DNA of 64,000 bases from Agarophyton chilense (taxonomy: Eukaryota > Rhodophyta > Florideophyceae > Gracilariales > Gracilariaceae). The DNA lies in assembly GCA_030374765.1 (NCBI GenBank), contig JARGXX010000097.1, positions 1,054,001 to 1,118,000 on the forward strand, in the 5' to 3' direction. Numbering within the stretch: position 1 is the stretch's first letter; each line of letters begins with the position of its first letter. Positions 31,264 to 42,420 of this stretch are shown one piece after another. The notes under the pieces were generated by a model. It made no database searches, had not been told where the DNA came from, and was given only the letters and a program-made list of their open reading frames with translations. Both the position numbers and the translations under genes were made by a program.

Positions 31264-31589
31264 CTAGTTTTCCTCGACTGTTGTCTGAGGAGTAATAACG
31301 AGCACAAGAAGCAAAGCCCTTCCGACCGAAAAAGCTAGCGATGAAGAACGAGCGGAGCCTTATGAAGCTGATCAAGTTTGTGACTATCGTTCTGCAGAGT
31401 GGTAGATGGTCAAAGAAATCGGTAATATAGGAAGTGGTACGTTTGCCAAGCCGCTCAAGCGTGACTGGACTCTCTCCCTCTGTCAGATTACTTTTATGTG
31501 GATGCAGCTTGAACCAGCTGCTAGTGAAAATGGGCTTCCCAACAATTTCAGGCTTTCTACAACATTCCTTTCGAATCGCTAATGTTCGG

Positions 31590-32770
31590 CCATGCCCACG
31601 CCTGCCGTCCAAACCCAAAAGAGGCACGAAAATCGTTCAGCTGTGATTGGCCCACCGAAAACTTGGGTTTGGGCGTTTTGCTCAAAAAAAAGGTGATCCC
31701 CAACACCTGCATACCCCTAGCCAGCCAACATCTAGCGATGTTATCGACATCTGAAGATGAAGCAGCAGTAGTTACCGCTATTGCGCCCGCTGCTACAACT
31801 ACAATAATGCATGAAAGTCATTCCAAACCCATATATAGGGGTTGTAAACGCCGTAGATGCACCACGGGCAAGGGAAACGATCTCGTCGTCGTTGCATCCC
31901 AGCCCCTTCCCGGTTGCCTTGCGAGCGATGGCTCTATCATTGGTGTCAGCGACTGACGCACTCATATTACATATGAAAGGCCAGTAAAAGACTCGAGACT
32001 GTCACTTCTATGGGATAGAAGTGACAGTCTTGAGTTTTGTTTGCGATAAAATAAACATAAGAAGCAACCTTCCGATGGATTTGCATTGCAGTGCCCGTTT
32101 GGCACGAATTGGCCGCACCAACCTGGCCCCAAAGCCAGCCCAGAACAGGGGGTTCCCGCTTGAAGTTAAGGATTCTACGCTGGTTGGGGACTATCTATCC
32201 TAAATCCAAAACGGGGGTTTCGGCTTAGGTCGTGTTTTGGGCTTTTGCGTTATCCAAAGGTACCCTTCGGTACCTATTTCGACTCCAAGCAGAACCACAA
32301 CGAAGTTTTGGGGTTTGGGGGGTAGACGTGAGTGTACACCTGACTACAAAGATGAGCGATGGCCTGCTGTAGTGCCGTCCAGAATGTAGAGTACGGTGTG
32401 TAGCTCTGAAGCTGGCGACAGGTCCTGGAGAGAACTGTGCTACAGCCGGAGAGATACTCGCAATAGCAGCCTTAAATAGAGCTGTTTGCGAAGTCAAGAA
32501 TGGCCTGCGAGGAGGTTGATCGACGAAAACAGTACGGACAGTGTGGATGGATTGTGATGATTATCGTCGTCTTTACTGCTTGCAAGTCAGTTTAGCACTG
32601 CACGTTAACTACACGTCGTATTTCACTCCGAATGCAACGCAGGTCAATCTAGACCACCATCGTAAACGAGACATTTGCAGTGCCATCTTCTGGTGAGAAC
32701 GACGCATGTACTACAAAGCCCCCACTGTGCGCGTAGAATCTCTACAGCGTGGTCATGTCCTTAAAGTATA
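31590..32770. mobile_element. Insertion of about 1.2 kb in the copy 1 receptor gene, type unknown
   Basis: Present in copy 1 and absent from the matching place in copy 2. There is no coding capacity I can recognise. Its ends contain loosely inverted words (CCGAAAACTTGGGTTTGGGC on the left against CCGAAACCCCCGTTTTGG in inverse on the right), so a non-autonomous DNA transposon is possible. It includes the near-perfect hairpin at 31991-32035. Confidence 0.4.
31991..32035. repeat. Near-perfect hairpin, 21-bp arms, 3-nt loop
   Basis: ACTCGAGACTGTCACTTCTA(T) at 31991-32011 pairs with 32015-32035 at 20 of 21 positions around GGG. Confidence 0.85.
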
Positions 32771-32965
32771 TTCGTTCATGATGTCGATCAGGTTCCTCTT
32801 TTGTCAGTGTCAGGCAATAAGGTAAAGCACATTCTTTACAGCAATCGATTTCTCCCAGTTTTTTTCGAGAGCTTCCCCTTAGAACATTACCCATCTCCGA
32901 ACGGTCAACAGCCAACAAGTGACTCTAGCATATATGGGGAAATAAAGAGAAAGAGATTTTACATA

Positions 32966-33646
32966 CCAACGTACTTGCCTTAAGTGGACCAGTTGAGAGG
33001 GGTCCCGTGGGTCTGGAGATGGAGTCTTACGTTCGTTCTAATATGGTTTTATCTCTTTTCTGTGCATGGAAGCGAAGTCTCCTCGATGGAAAAGCAGAAC
33101 AACATTTGCGTTCTTCACGTTCTTTTTAAGTGTGGCTGATTGGGATGGACTTTTGTTTTAGCTTTCAAATTAGATTTGAATACCATAACGCTTTCATGCA
33201 AAAATTGTGTTGAAACCTGGGCTTATTCACATTATTATTTATGATCATATTACAATCGCAAGTATTGAGTGTTATTAAAGTGTTTTCATCCTTGTTTCCT
33301 TCATTGCATACTTTTCACATGTTGACCGCAAAGTAATGTCGCTTCTCAAAGAAAGGTGTTGTCGCTCTTAGACTGTGTGACAGAGCGCAAGCCACTTTTC
33401 AGAGCGAAAGTGAGACACCGCCCTCGGTGAGTGTCGGTGTGGAACACTTAGAGCAAATAGGGCCACGAGGCCAGATCAAATACAGACTATAATCCACTTT
33501 AAGCTCAATCAACGATCTTAGGACAGCTGAAGCTCCTCCTAGGGATATCGGTCGTATTAGTAGATATCTATTACAGAATGGAGAGTCTGGCTTTTTGTTC
33601 ACAGATTCAGCCAGAGCTTCCGTCGTCTCGCGTATCCAGTATCAGT
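32966..33646. other. Intergenic or decayed intron region
   Basis: AT-rich. Earlier exons of the copy 1 receptor would be expected here, but I cannot recognise them. Confidence 0.3.
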
Positions 33647-34227
33647 GTTACACGTTGTATATATTTCTATTGCGTTTAGAAGGGAGAAGTGGAAGCCTGT
33701 GTAAGGCGTAAGCAGCCAGTGGTTAGACGCGTAACCTACTACCTACACCTCAATGGTGAAGTGTGGTTGCCTACATTATGCAAACCTCAAGGTATACCCT
33801 TAGCCTTACTCATCCGGGCCTGTTTGTTGTAGCGGGGAATGTGACGGAAACGATCGCATGCAGAAAAACAGGCTGGTTATAAAATGGTGGAGGCTCAAGG
33901 GGAAGCATACAAGATCTTAGAGTAGTTTATCTGAGTGATTCTTTTTGTCTCATCTGAGAGCCAGGATGGTGGTGGAACTCTGGCTTAAGTACCGACAATG
34001 TAGCTCTCCTAGTTGTGACGACCAAATGCTACGTAATGATTTGACAAAGTCTAATCCTACGTACTAACACAAAGAGAGTAAGTTAAACGTACTGAATTGC
34101 CATGCTGACAAAATGGTTAGTGCAAAATAAATATCTACCTAAGATAAGCTGCCACGCAACCATAGCAGCTAATGCAATATGCAATTCATACACTTTCTCT
34201 TTCCTTGTAACTATAGTAACGACTAAA
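33647..34227 (-). repeat. Candidate LTR of the minus-strand copia fragment
   Basis: TGTTACACG at the left and GACTAAACA at the right give TGTT/AACA ends, at the right distance downstream of the RNase H end of the copia pol at 34312. No clear polypurine tract or second LTR, so it is tentative. Confidence 0.25.
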
Positions 34228-34311
34228 CACTGAAGAGTCTCGCATCTCCATCCTTGAATATTTGTGAGCGATATTTCCTGAGAACATCGTGAGTTGTAGC
34301 GTAATGAGAAG

Positions 34312-35258
34312 TCAGCTGTTCGATTTCGTCAACGGATCTGCTAAGTTGAGCGTTTCGGCGGTCCATATCATCCTAGAAACGTTTTGTGTTTTAAATTCAA
34401 AACGGATAACATTGATATCGGCACGAATAGAACGACCAAATGGAGTATGGCCGGTAGAGAGAGATTCGTAGAGATCTTCAGAATCTGTTACCACTATCAA
34501 ATCAATATCGACCCCCAAGAGCTTTTTATAAGCTTTAACAAGTATTTTGCCTTCATTGAAAGCTTCTCCAATTGCTAGAACCTTAGCTGAACCACTGCAT
34601 TTTACTGGGCGTTTCGAATTATGCGACGTCCAAGTAATTGTGTTTATAATAGATCCTCTTTCAATCTTACCGATTAAACGGCCTTCAATGTAGCCAATTT
34701 GTCCATAGTCTTTGTTCCTAGCTGCGTCAGAAAATATCAAACTCGAGATTGGATACTGTTTTTGATCATTTGATCTGTTAAAGGACATGGTGATGCCATG
34801 TTTTTTGAGAGATCGAAGAAGGTTAATTTGAGAAACCAAATCTTTCACTGAGGTATTTTTTTGCTTTTGTTGCAGATAACTTGCTGCTAGGGCGCACAGT
34901 GGAGATACAGCGGTTCCCAACCAACTCAGAGAGCTATTGAGATATCTGAATGCGGCATTCTCGAGTTAACTTAGGCACTCGTCTGTTTGTTCCCGACTTC
35001 ACCGGTCAATTGGATATGATTCTTTATTTGTAGCTTTTCTTCTCCACGTAGCTTAATAGCCCCATCTTCGTTCTGTGTGACTGATAGTCTGAAAAAATTG
35101 AATGTTTTTGGGCCATAAACGATGGTACCGAGCTGATATAGCTCGGATATCTTCACGACTGTATCCTGTAGCGTCTTCTTGGGTCCAGAAAATATTACAC
35201 CGTCCACAACTTTGACAGCCACAATGTGTGACGAGCGTTTTTGTGTGCTATATAACAA
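34312..35258 (-). pseudogene. pol: Ty1/copia pol 3' fragment (RT end and RNase H)
   Basis: 35258-34971 carries an RT segment downstream of the catalytic site (VVDGVIFSGPKKTLQD, FFRLSVTQN). 34920-34312 carries the copia RNase H: IFSDAARNKDYGQIGYI, then a KRPVKCSGSAKVLAIGEAF block, VVTDSEDLYESL and a terminal NLADPLTK. It belongs to a different copia lineage from 24445-26670. One frame change lies between the two parts. It sits inside the copy 1 duplication and is absent from copy 2, so it inserted after the duplication. Confidence 0.7.
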
Positions 35259-36020
35259 CTGTGGGACGTAAACGAGCTGTAAAAACCCAATACTTCTGAA
35301 AAGGGTGTCTCTATGTTCTTGCCATTAACGCTGGCATTCACGAGACCTTACGCTGTCGCCAGGAGCAGCCAATAGTATTCATGGCGATCTGAGACTTCGC
35401 GCGGGCACGACGTACACATCGCGCCTAGCACCTCCGGTCTGGAGAAATGCAGATTTAAAGTCGATTTATGTAGACAAAAGTACAAAAACCTGTATGTAGC
35501 TTGTACAGGTAGAAATTACGCAGAAAATCATTTTCTCAGCAGTTGGCCTCTTGTAGATATTTTAGTTTATTGTGGGGCGTGTAAAACGCACGAGTGAAAC
35601 GCGTGCCGCTTCGTGTTTACGAACGAAAGCGACGCTCATCGGTCCTACAATTTCACTCAACTAATATAGGAATTAAGTTGTCTATATAAGGCCGATCTCT
35701 GTTGGCTCCGACCAACTCTGGTCAAGTCAGCTCGACAAAAAAGGCTCACCTCCCCCCCCTTCTCTGGCACTAAAAATATCTCTTAGCACAGTCTGTGTCT
35801 CTATTTATATCAACTGTTTTTCTTTTCTTTCTTTACTTGGGGTTGGGGCCGCTTTTTACCGCGACTGCGCCGACATTTTCTGCAAACCCGTCACTCACGT
35901 GGGACTGTGTAGCACCTTCTGTTGTTAACAAAACCGCTTGATACGGCGTAGAGCTCACACCCTACGGCCATTTGGCGTTCGTTCAAGAGTAAGTGACTTT
36001 CACTGCTCTTTTGGTATTGT
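35259..36020. other. Upstream region shared with the second copy; TATA-like site
   Basis: About 35580-35690 matches 51800-51920 (GCGCCGCTTCGTGT-like words and CTCAACAAATATAG-like words), marking the far end of the segmental duplication. A TATA-like TATATAAG lies at 35683-35690 on +. There is no ATG on the plus strand between about 35700 and 36480. Confidence 0.5.
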
Positions 36021-36476
36021 TTGCAAGTACTTACTTTTGGTCTTGCATACACTGCCAATTTCTTCAATTTATTCGAGCAAATATTCAACTTTGAGAGGTT
36101 CCGATCCGAAAGTGGAAGCTGTCAGCGTCACAAAGGAAGCCCACCCCTCACCGACTCTTTGCCTTCCACCGAACCCCTTAGCAACCCGCGCGCCCGTATC
36201 ATCCTTCGGGTCGTTACTCAGCTTGAGAACCGCCACCGCCGTCCTCCATCTCGTAAACTCTCCTTGAAGCGCTGTGCTGTTTGTAGCATCAACGTCCAGA
36301 GAAACCGCCAATTAGAAGTACATAAAGGCGGCCTAAAGCACCAAAACGCACTACGACGCGCTTATTACGAAGACATCGCCGTTTGGTGCCTTGTATGCGA
36401 TATCAAGTTTCCCGAAGCTCACAATCTCCGAGTTCTTTATAAAAGTCGTCGCCATCGTGCCGGCCTCAGAAAGTAG
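36021..36476 (+). pseudogene. U1/JAZ-type zinc-finger protein fragment, no ATG, second finger damaged
   Basis: Open frame ending at TAG near 36476. The C-terminal half carries two U1/matrin-type fingers. CAVCSINVQRNRQLEVH-KGGLK-H fits C-x2-C-x12-H-x5-H. The next, CLVCDIKFPEAHNLRV-L-YKSRR-H, has Leu where the first His should be (codon CTT, one base from CAT or CAC). Such fingers bind double-stranded RNA or sit in spliceosome proteins. No ATG occurs upstream in any frame for over 300 bp. A good 5' splice site (AAGA|GTAAGT, about 35995) suggests an upstream exon or decay. Confidence 0.5.
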
Positions 36477-38570
36477 AACAATACTGTTTTCTAAAACGTT
36501 TGCAATATATACACCCAGTTTTTAAATCGTAGTATAGGCCTTTTCACATTTCATTTATTATATCACACCTTTAAACCTTCGTCTTTGCCTGCCACAGTGC
36601 GTTTCAAAAACATATCCTTTCCTAAAACCGGGCAAAAATGGCGTTTTCTGTACTGTAGAGTGAATTTCTCACCGAGAAAAACCTTTTCAAGTAAAAAACC
36701 TTGTTTCTTAAACATATCCTTCATACAATAAAGAGCTCCATTATGACTTGTGTACCGCCTTTATCTCGCCAAAAATATATGAAAAGTATTAGAATGGACC
36801 CCAAAGGCATGATCCCAACTTTTATAGCGCAAAAACAAATAAAAATCCCAAAAACAAACAGTTATTACAGAACACTCTCTTTGGTATGAATTCAAGCGAT
36901 GTTTGAGCCATACCGCATTCTTTCTAACAAAAAACGCGTGTAAGTAAGCTTTATCTGTTCTGTGATACTTCATCGTGCGAAAATAATTGAAATAAAACAG
37001 TGTTTGAATGTAAAATGTTCTTAAATATGACGCAAATTAAAAATTAAAAATTGATTAAACTATACAACAACAAAAGAATCTTCTTTTGAAAATGCACCAT
37101 AAACGCAAACGTGCGTTGTGTTCCTCAGAAAAGCCTCTTTAAAAAAAGAGTATGAAAAAAAGATAATTTTTTGGACGAAAACTGTTAATATGAACGGACC
37201 AGGTTTCTTTAAATTCTATTAGTATGATAATGGCAAAAAAAGTTGAGTTTTGTAAAAATGTTCTTTGGTTATAGATCTAAGATGGTTTTAGATGGCATAT
37301 TTGAAGTAACACTAACTAAAATAGCGTTTTAATAGCTTTAATCACTTAGAAACGTTATGATAAAGTGGTAGAAAGTTTTGTGCTACTTTATTCCTACTTT
37401 ACGTATGAATTGATTTATGAGTTTTAGCAGGATAGTGCGCTTGTAAAACAGTCAGATGTTTAGAAACAGTACATGAATGGTTTGAATATGACTGATACGG
37501 ATCTTTCATGACGAATTTCCAATGTTCAGTTTATTGAAAACACCAATGGAGTGCTAGATTAGATGATTTATGGGCAAATTAGACAGTTCAGTACAGTTTT
37601 TTATTCGAAAGTTTGTATCACAAATTACTGGGACAAAATAACGTTTAATTTAATTCATTTTTTTATTGAATAAATGTTAACACACTCTGTAAGTGTCAGT
37701 AGGGTTAGAGAGGCGAAAACAAACTACTGAAAGCGCGCTGTAGAGAATATGGCTGACGAAAGGATATGTTTTTGAAACAGTTTTTTGACGATTTTTTTCA
37801 TGTGTTGTTTTTATTGAGTGTACTGTAGTCGAAAAGGCATTTTACGAAATATTTGTGCAAGGAATATGTTTTTGAAACCTTTATATATTGATCATATTAT
37901 TATTTGCACTTCCTACTCATTACACTCACTCTTTCTGTCGTCTTTCATCGACTTCTTTTCTTTGCCCTATCCTGGGCTGGTACTCTCGAGAGCATATCTT
38001 CTACTTGTGTCCCCTTGGGTTGTAGCCATCCGCGTTGTGTCCCCAAACTAAATTTGAACGGATATGACGTTTACAGCCTCCATGTTTAGCACAATCTTAC
38101 AATGTCACGGCTCCCGAGCGTCATTCGACGTGTTTTGATACTATGAAAACGGCCCTAAATGAAGCCGTTACCTTGGACAAGTTGTTTGTCCCTTGTGCTT
38201 TTTGACAATCAAATCAAAATCAGCCGATTCAAAGCCCACTACCGGCCTGCTTTTGCTTGATGCCCTTTCAAGATACTGTACTGAAAGAGCAGTACTTTTT
38301 TGATCCCAGCGAATCCGTGGAACCTAATCCACGTCGACATGTCCCAAAGGCACCACGTTGATCCAGACAATGAACTGCAACGTTGGCTTTACAGCCTGTC
38401 ACGCAGGAGATACATCCTCGTCACTGCGCTGCGTCTTCCTCAGCTGCTCCTGCGACATCATCTGGCTCATTTAGTAGCAGCGATGCGTTCGTTTCCGCTT
38501 GTGTACCTCGCCACTCATCAACTGCATTCGTTCCATTCTTCGATTTGTTGCAATCCCTCCCCTGCCGTTC
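36477..38570. other. AT-rich intergenic region with inverted repeats
   Basis: No gene seen over 2.1 kb. It contains a perfect 21-bp inverted repeat, 36601-36621 with 37758-37778 (GTTTCAAAAACATATCCTTT + C). Imperfect extra copies lie near 36703 and 37863. This suggests a non-autonomous DNA transposon with terminal and subterminal repeats. Confidence 0.45.
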
Positions 38571-38580
38571 ATATAAAAGG
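38571..38580 (+). promoter_or_regulatory. TATA box of the GCC2/GCC3 gene
   Basis: ATATAAAAGG about 90 bp upstream of ATG 38663, with CA-rich initiator-like sequence about 30 bp downstream. Confidence 0.6.
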
Positions 38581-38662
38581 CCACCATCTTGCTCCACACT
38601 TTCAGCGAACTATCTTTTTCATCTCGCCTCTTTTTGACCAGCGGTTCTTCATCCGTTCCATT

Positions 38663-39991
38663 ATGAATTTAAACCGTTTTATATTCGTCACCGCTCTCCT
38701 AACCCTTACATATGCCTTACCGTGTCCAAACGGCACCACAGCTGGCGCAGCAGATTTGTGCTTCCCTTTGACAGATGCAGGTTGCCCTCCAACCACCTTC
38801 ACAACTGTTGGCTTCATTGGTCGCGATTCGCCGGTCCCCAACGTGTGTCGAGCTTGTCCAGCCAATTCCACAACTTTTGGCTTCGACATTCGTGTCTGCC
38901 GTCGTATCGGTTTCCCCTGTCCCAAAGATCATCGACAGAACTCTCGGGGCGACTGCGATCGCTGCCCACCAGACACTCGCTACGACCTTCGCGTAGAACG
39001 TTGTGTTCCATGCCCTTCGGGATCTGGCTCCGTTGGTGGCTTGCCACTTCAATGCGCCCCCTGCTCAGCTCTCATTCTCGCCGAAGCCGACGCCTCGAGA
39101 TGCACCGGTTTTAACATTGTCCCGTTCGATATCTCTCGAAGATGTCCTTCTGGGACTTATGTTCTTCGTCGCGACAGTTTAAACCTACCTATATGCTCAC
39201 GCTGCACTAAAGGAACATTTAGCGTAGGTCCGGACGCCACTGAATGCAGTCCTTGTCCCCCGGGTCTTGTGGCGACACGAGACGCTGCTTCCGCATGCAC
39301 AACGTGCCCGGACGGATTCCAGGCGAACGAATTCGGCAGTGTGTGTATCAGAAATACAGATGGATGCCTGTTTGGTACTAAAGATATCGATGAAGAAAAC
39401 CTATGTCCATCCGAAACGTGCGGCAATGGAGATAATTCCCTTTCTGCGGTGCGAGACAGGGTATGTGGACCTTGCTTTGCAGGAACATTCAGCCAACAAT
39501 TCCAAAATTCTGATGGAAGATGCTCAGAGTGTGGAATTGATGAACTGAGCGATGGAAAAGTTTGTGCTAAGTGCCCGAACGGGCAAGTGCGGGACGGTCT
39601 TAGATGTGGGTGCCGTGGCCCTCTGGCTCTTGAACGCGGACTGGTGGGTGGAGTTTGTGAGAGTTGCCCAGCTGGAAGTTTCGGACAACCAGGTCCAGAT
39701 GGAGATCATACATGTCAGAAGTGCCCCGCTGGAACTAGATACTTCTCCGTGGGAGACAGCCAGGTACTGGGATGTTTTATTGCAATTCGATGCAGAAGCT
39801 TCACAGATTTATGCGCGCCTTGTCTGTCGGGTTTTTTCTCTAGCGAGCCTGGATCGCTTGCTTGTGAGGAGTGTCCGGAAGGCACTTTTACATATGGCGG
39901 CGAGTCTGAGTGCCTAGAGCCAGGTCAGCCATCAGCCCCGGTTCCGTTCAACGACGCTTTCGGGAAAAAGATTCATTTTCTTTCATTCTAG
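38663..39991 (+). CDS. Secreted cysteine-rich GCC2/GCC3 (ephrin-receptor-like) repeat protein, 442 aa
   Basis: ATG 38663 is chosen because it follows a TATA box and starts a clear signal peptide (MNLNRFIFVTALLTLTYALP); the open frame upstream lacks such a signal. The mature protein is a run of Cys-rich modules of the GCC2/GCC3 type: repeated C-x2-C, CPxGT(F/Y), C-x2-CPxG and GSxxCxxC patterns, for example CPSGTYVLRRDS, CTKGTFSVGPDATECSPCPPG and CPAGSFGQPGPDGDHTCQKC. There is no membrane helix at the C-terminus. It is a single exon. Probably extracellular or cell-wall associated; the ligand is unknown. Such repeat proteins are common in algae, oomycetes and animals. Confidence 0.85.
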   Translation: MNLNRFIFVTALLTLTYALPCPNGTTAGAADLCFPLTDAGCPPTTFTTVGFIGRDSPVPNVCRACPANSTTFGFDIRVCRRIGFPCPKDHRQNSRGDCDRCPPDTRYDLRVERCVPCPSGSGSVGGLPLQCAPCSALILAEADASRCTGFNIVPFDISRRCPSGTYVLRRDSLNLPICSRCTKGTFSVGPDATECSPCPPGLVATRDAASACTTCPDGFQANEFGSVCIRNTDGCLFGTKDIDEENLCPSETCGNGDNSLSAVRDRVCGPCFAGTFSQQFQNSDGRCSECGIDELSDGKVCAKCPNGQVRDGLRCGCRGPLALERGLVGGVCESCPAGSFGQPGPDGDHTCQKCPAGTRYFSVGDSQVLGCFIAIRCRSFTDLCAPCLSGFFSSEPGSLACEECPEGTFTYGGESECLEPGQPSAPVPFNDAFGKKIHFLSF

Positions 39992-40671
39992 AAACACAGA
40001 CATGCTTCATTAAGAGCCCATCTTAGAATTCAGCACCGTACGTGCTTGATGTTCCCAACTATATAATCTCGCAAGAGTTAAATAATCGCAACGGATACCT
40101 TTGCTTGAACATACCACACTTTCTTGAGTCCATTGTTTTCTTTGTCCTCTCTAAGCCAACTTAGGTCGAAACCTTCTCCAATGCCCCGCGCCCAGTCTGA
40201 GGCGCGACCTCCACGGCGATCCCCGTACTCCACATTGCAGCAACAGCGTCTCACTATCTGCGTCGCCGCACGAGCGCGGGCCATTCCGAGCGAGTACTAA
40301 AAAATAGTGGTATAGTTTTGATTCCCGGAATGCGTACAGTGTTCAAGCATTGCTGGAACACACGTGTATAGAGTGCCAGCAGGGTCTGCACTTCCTATTC
40401 CATCGCTGGCGTCGAAAGCCTTAATGACCATTAGGGAAAATAATCTAGTTGTTATATATTTTTATAGATTTGTGTGCTGCATTAAACGCTGCTAGGAACT
40501 TTTCACCTGGAAAACGACAAGAGATGATGAATCTACTCTGACACATCTATGTCGTCGTTCCAGATCTGCGCTCTCGGTTGAACCTTGCGAGAAGATCGGT
40601 TAGAGCATGGAAACGTAGCGTCCCCAACAAACCTTCTGTGCCTCTCACTCGTCGTTTTCTACTCTAATTTG
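39992..40671. other. Intergenic
   Basis: No gene recognised; 3' flank of the GCC2/GCC3 gene. Confidence 0.4.
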
Positions 40672-41240
40672 TGGCTCAAATGAAAGAACAGGGACAACAA
40701 TATGCAGCTGTGGCTTTTGCCGTGGCTTGGGTTGCGTACTTACGGGCTTCGGAAACTCTCAACATCACTTACGATGATGTTGCTTTCCCGTGACCTCCGT
40801 CTTCGAAGCATTGAATTCTCGACCTCAACAATCATCGAAATTGCTCAAAGAAAAACTGGTAAGAATCAGTTCACACTGATTTATGAGTACGCTGTAGTAT
40901 CCTTTCTTTCATCCCTCAATATATCTCAGCGACAGAGAAAGATCTTGCAGGTATCATACAGCGCTTATCTGCCAAACATCAAGAAAGCTGCAAAAAAAAG
41001 TTGGTCTACATGGGCCACCTACTGTTTACTCTTCCTGTTTTGTGGGAGCACTACACTTGTTTTTCAACCGTCGCTTTGCCGAAACGATTGCTTTGCACGA
41101 ACGTTGGGCATCCATCAGTTCGCTTACGTACTATCTCAAAAATGGAAGATCGTTCTTGCACAAAATCTAACTCAGTACCGCCCGAAACGCGCATGTGTTT
41201 ATTCATTGTACGAGAGGGTTCAACATTATGATGATCTGAG
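40672..41240 (+). pseudogene. Tyrosine recombinase remnant (Crypton- or DIRS-like)
   Basis: Frame one (40672-40790) reads YAAVAFAVAWVAYLRASETLNITYDDV, the box I of tyrosine recombinases with its catalytic Arg. After a frameshift, 40791 onward reads LRLRSIEF, then IIEIAQRKTGKNQFTLIYEY, matching the beta-hairpin with the catalytic Lys. In a third frame near 41060-41180, FFNRRFAETIALHERWASISSLTYYLKNGRSFL could be the decayed box II. At least two frameshifts separate these parts. The element type is not determined. Confidence 0.45.
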
Positions 41241-42420
41241 AGCATCACGCCATCCAAAGCACAAACTGTTCTTTTTGGAAGCGGCCAGAACTACGCCTTC
41301 CAATAGTAGAAACGCGGTTGGGTTGGGGTTGCTGGGTTGTAACAGGACGTGCTCTTGTGCACGTTCTGACCAGCTGAGATACAAATTCTCTTCGCCGTCG
41401 CCGCTTCAGGGTCAAACTATGGCAATTCTTCGACGCCTGAAGCGGTACTGGTTACCTAAACCTTGCAATAAACTTTATTACGTTCTACATCGAATCACCG
41501 GCGTCTATTATAGCAACAGCAATCGATAACATAACTTCTTCCTGATGTCTGCATAGGCAAATTTAACTCCGGTTTTCAGTCTTACAAGAAGCGATTTTGG
41601 ACTAACTGCTGATTTGATCTGCGACATTGCTGTCTTCTGGTCATACTTGACTACCCAACTCAATCCATGACTGCGCAGAAGTTATGTGTAAAATATGAAG
41701 AGGGATTCCATTCTGGATCGGGCAGATCTTTCTGACATATTCATCTTCAAATTTTTGTCTACGAGTCTGTCCAAAGCAGAATTTGAAAGGAATTTTTGGC
41801 GCTTTCTGGACTTAGAATCTGATTATGCTTGCAGAGAAGTGTCCCTAAGGTTTTTCACCTTGTCTTCATCATTGATTAAACCAAGCTCCACTGTAAATTA
41901 TAGCCATTTGGGGTTCTCGCAGAACGTAAGATTGACCGGACGTACTGGTTCTGTTGTTTTGGAGTCTACAACAGCCAGTTGCAGTGCACGAGCTTTGATA
42001 ACAGTTTCATATTGGTCATACTGGTGCAAACATGTACGGATGAAGGCCGTATCGGTGTGGGTCATTTGCGGGAGACTGGGTCACGTCGAGACGAAGATCG
42101 GTTGTCCAAGTGTCAAATTGCTGCCAGCTGATTCGTTTGGTTGCGCATTGGATGCTGACATTGTTTCGTTGATCGAACGAAAAATGTTGAACATCGAAAA
42201 CTTCAATCGGTACGGTTGAAGAAGAGACAATTGTGCTGTTACAGCAGCTGTTGGCGTCAACCAGAAAGCAAAGCTGCAGTGTAGTGGGTTTGATGCCTTC
42301 ATTTACTGAGATGTAACTTAGAGAAGTCTTAAAAAATGATCGTGGGTGTCTACTGTGTTCGTGATTGGGAAGCACCACACAATCGTTGTCTTCTTTGGGA
42401 GTTATCCTAATTGTGGTGGG
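41240..42420 (-). other. Unresolved region with coding-like minus-strand stretches
   Basis: Several minus-strand stretches look protein-like. These are 42378-42016 (LCFLVDANSCCNSTIVSSS, DLRLDVTQSPAND), about 42010-41880 (QYDQYETVIKARALQLAVVD), and about 41660-41530 (HGLSWVVKYDQKTAMSQIKS, LLVRLKTGVKFAYADIR). They are in different frames with stops between. This could be a decayed gene or exons of one. I do not recognise the family. Confidence 0.3.

Larger units (their letters stand above)
31264..32965 (-). pseudogene. Broken ionotropic glutamate receptor-like gene, copy 1 (last two exons)
   Basis: 31264 to about 31585 aligns with the last exon of the intact-looking copy at 50416-50799: VGKPIF, SNLTEG, RTTSYI-DFFDHLPLCRT, then the final membrane helix, where a frameshift separates FIASFFGRKG from the frame giving VGRALLLVLVITPQ and the stop at 31264-31266. 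About 32775-32965 aligns with the preceding exon (GGALEKYWEKSIA region). Between them, about 1.2 kb (31590-32770) has no counterpart in copy 2 and is an insertion. This copy cannot encode the full receptor. Confidence 0.65.
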
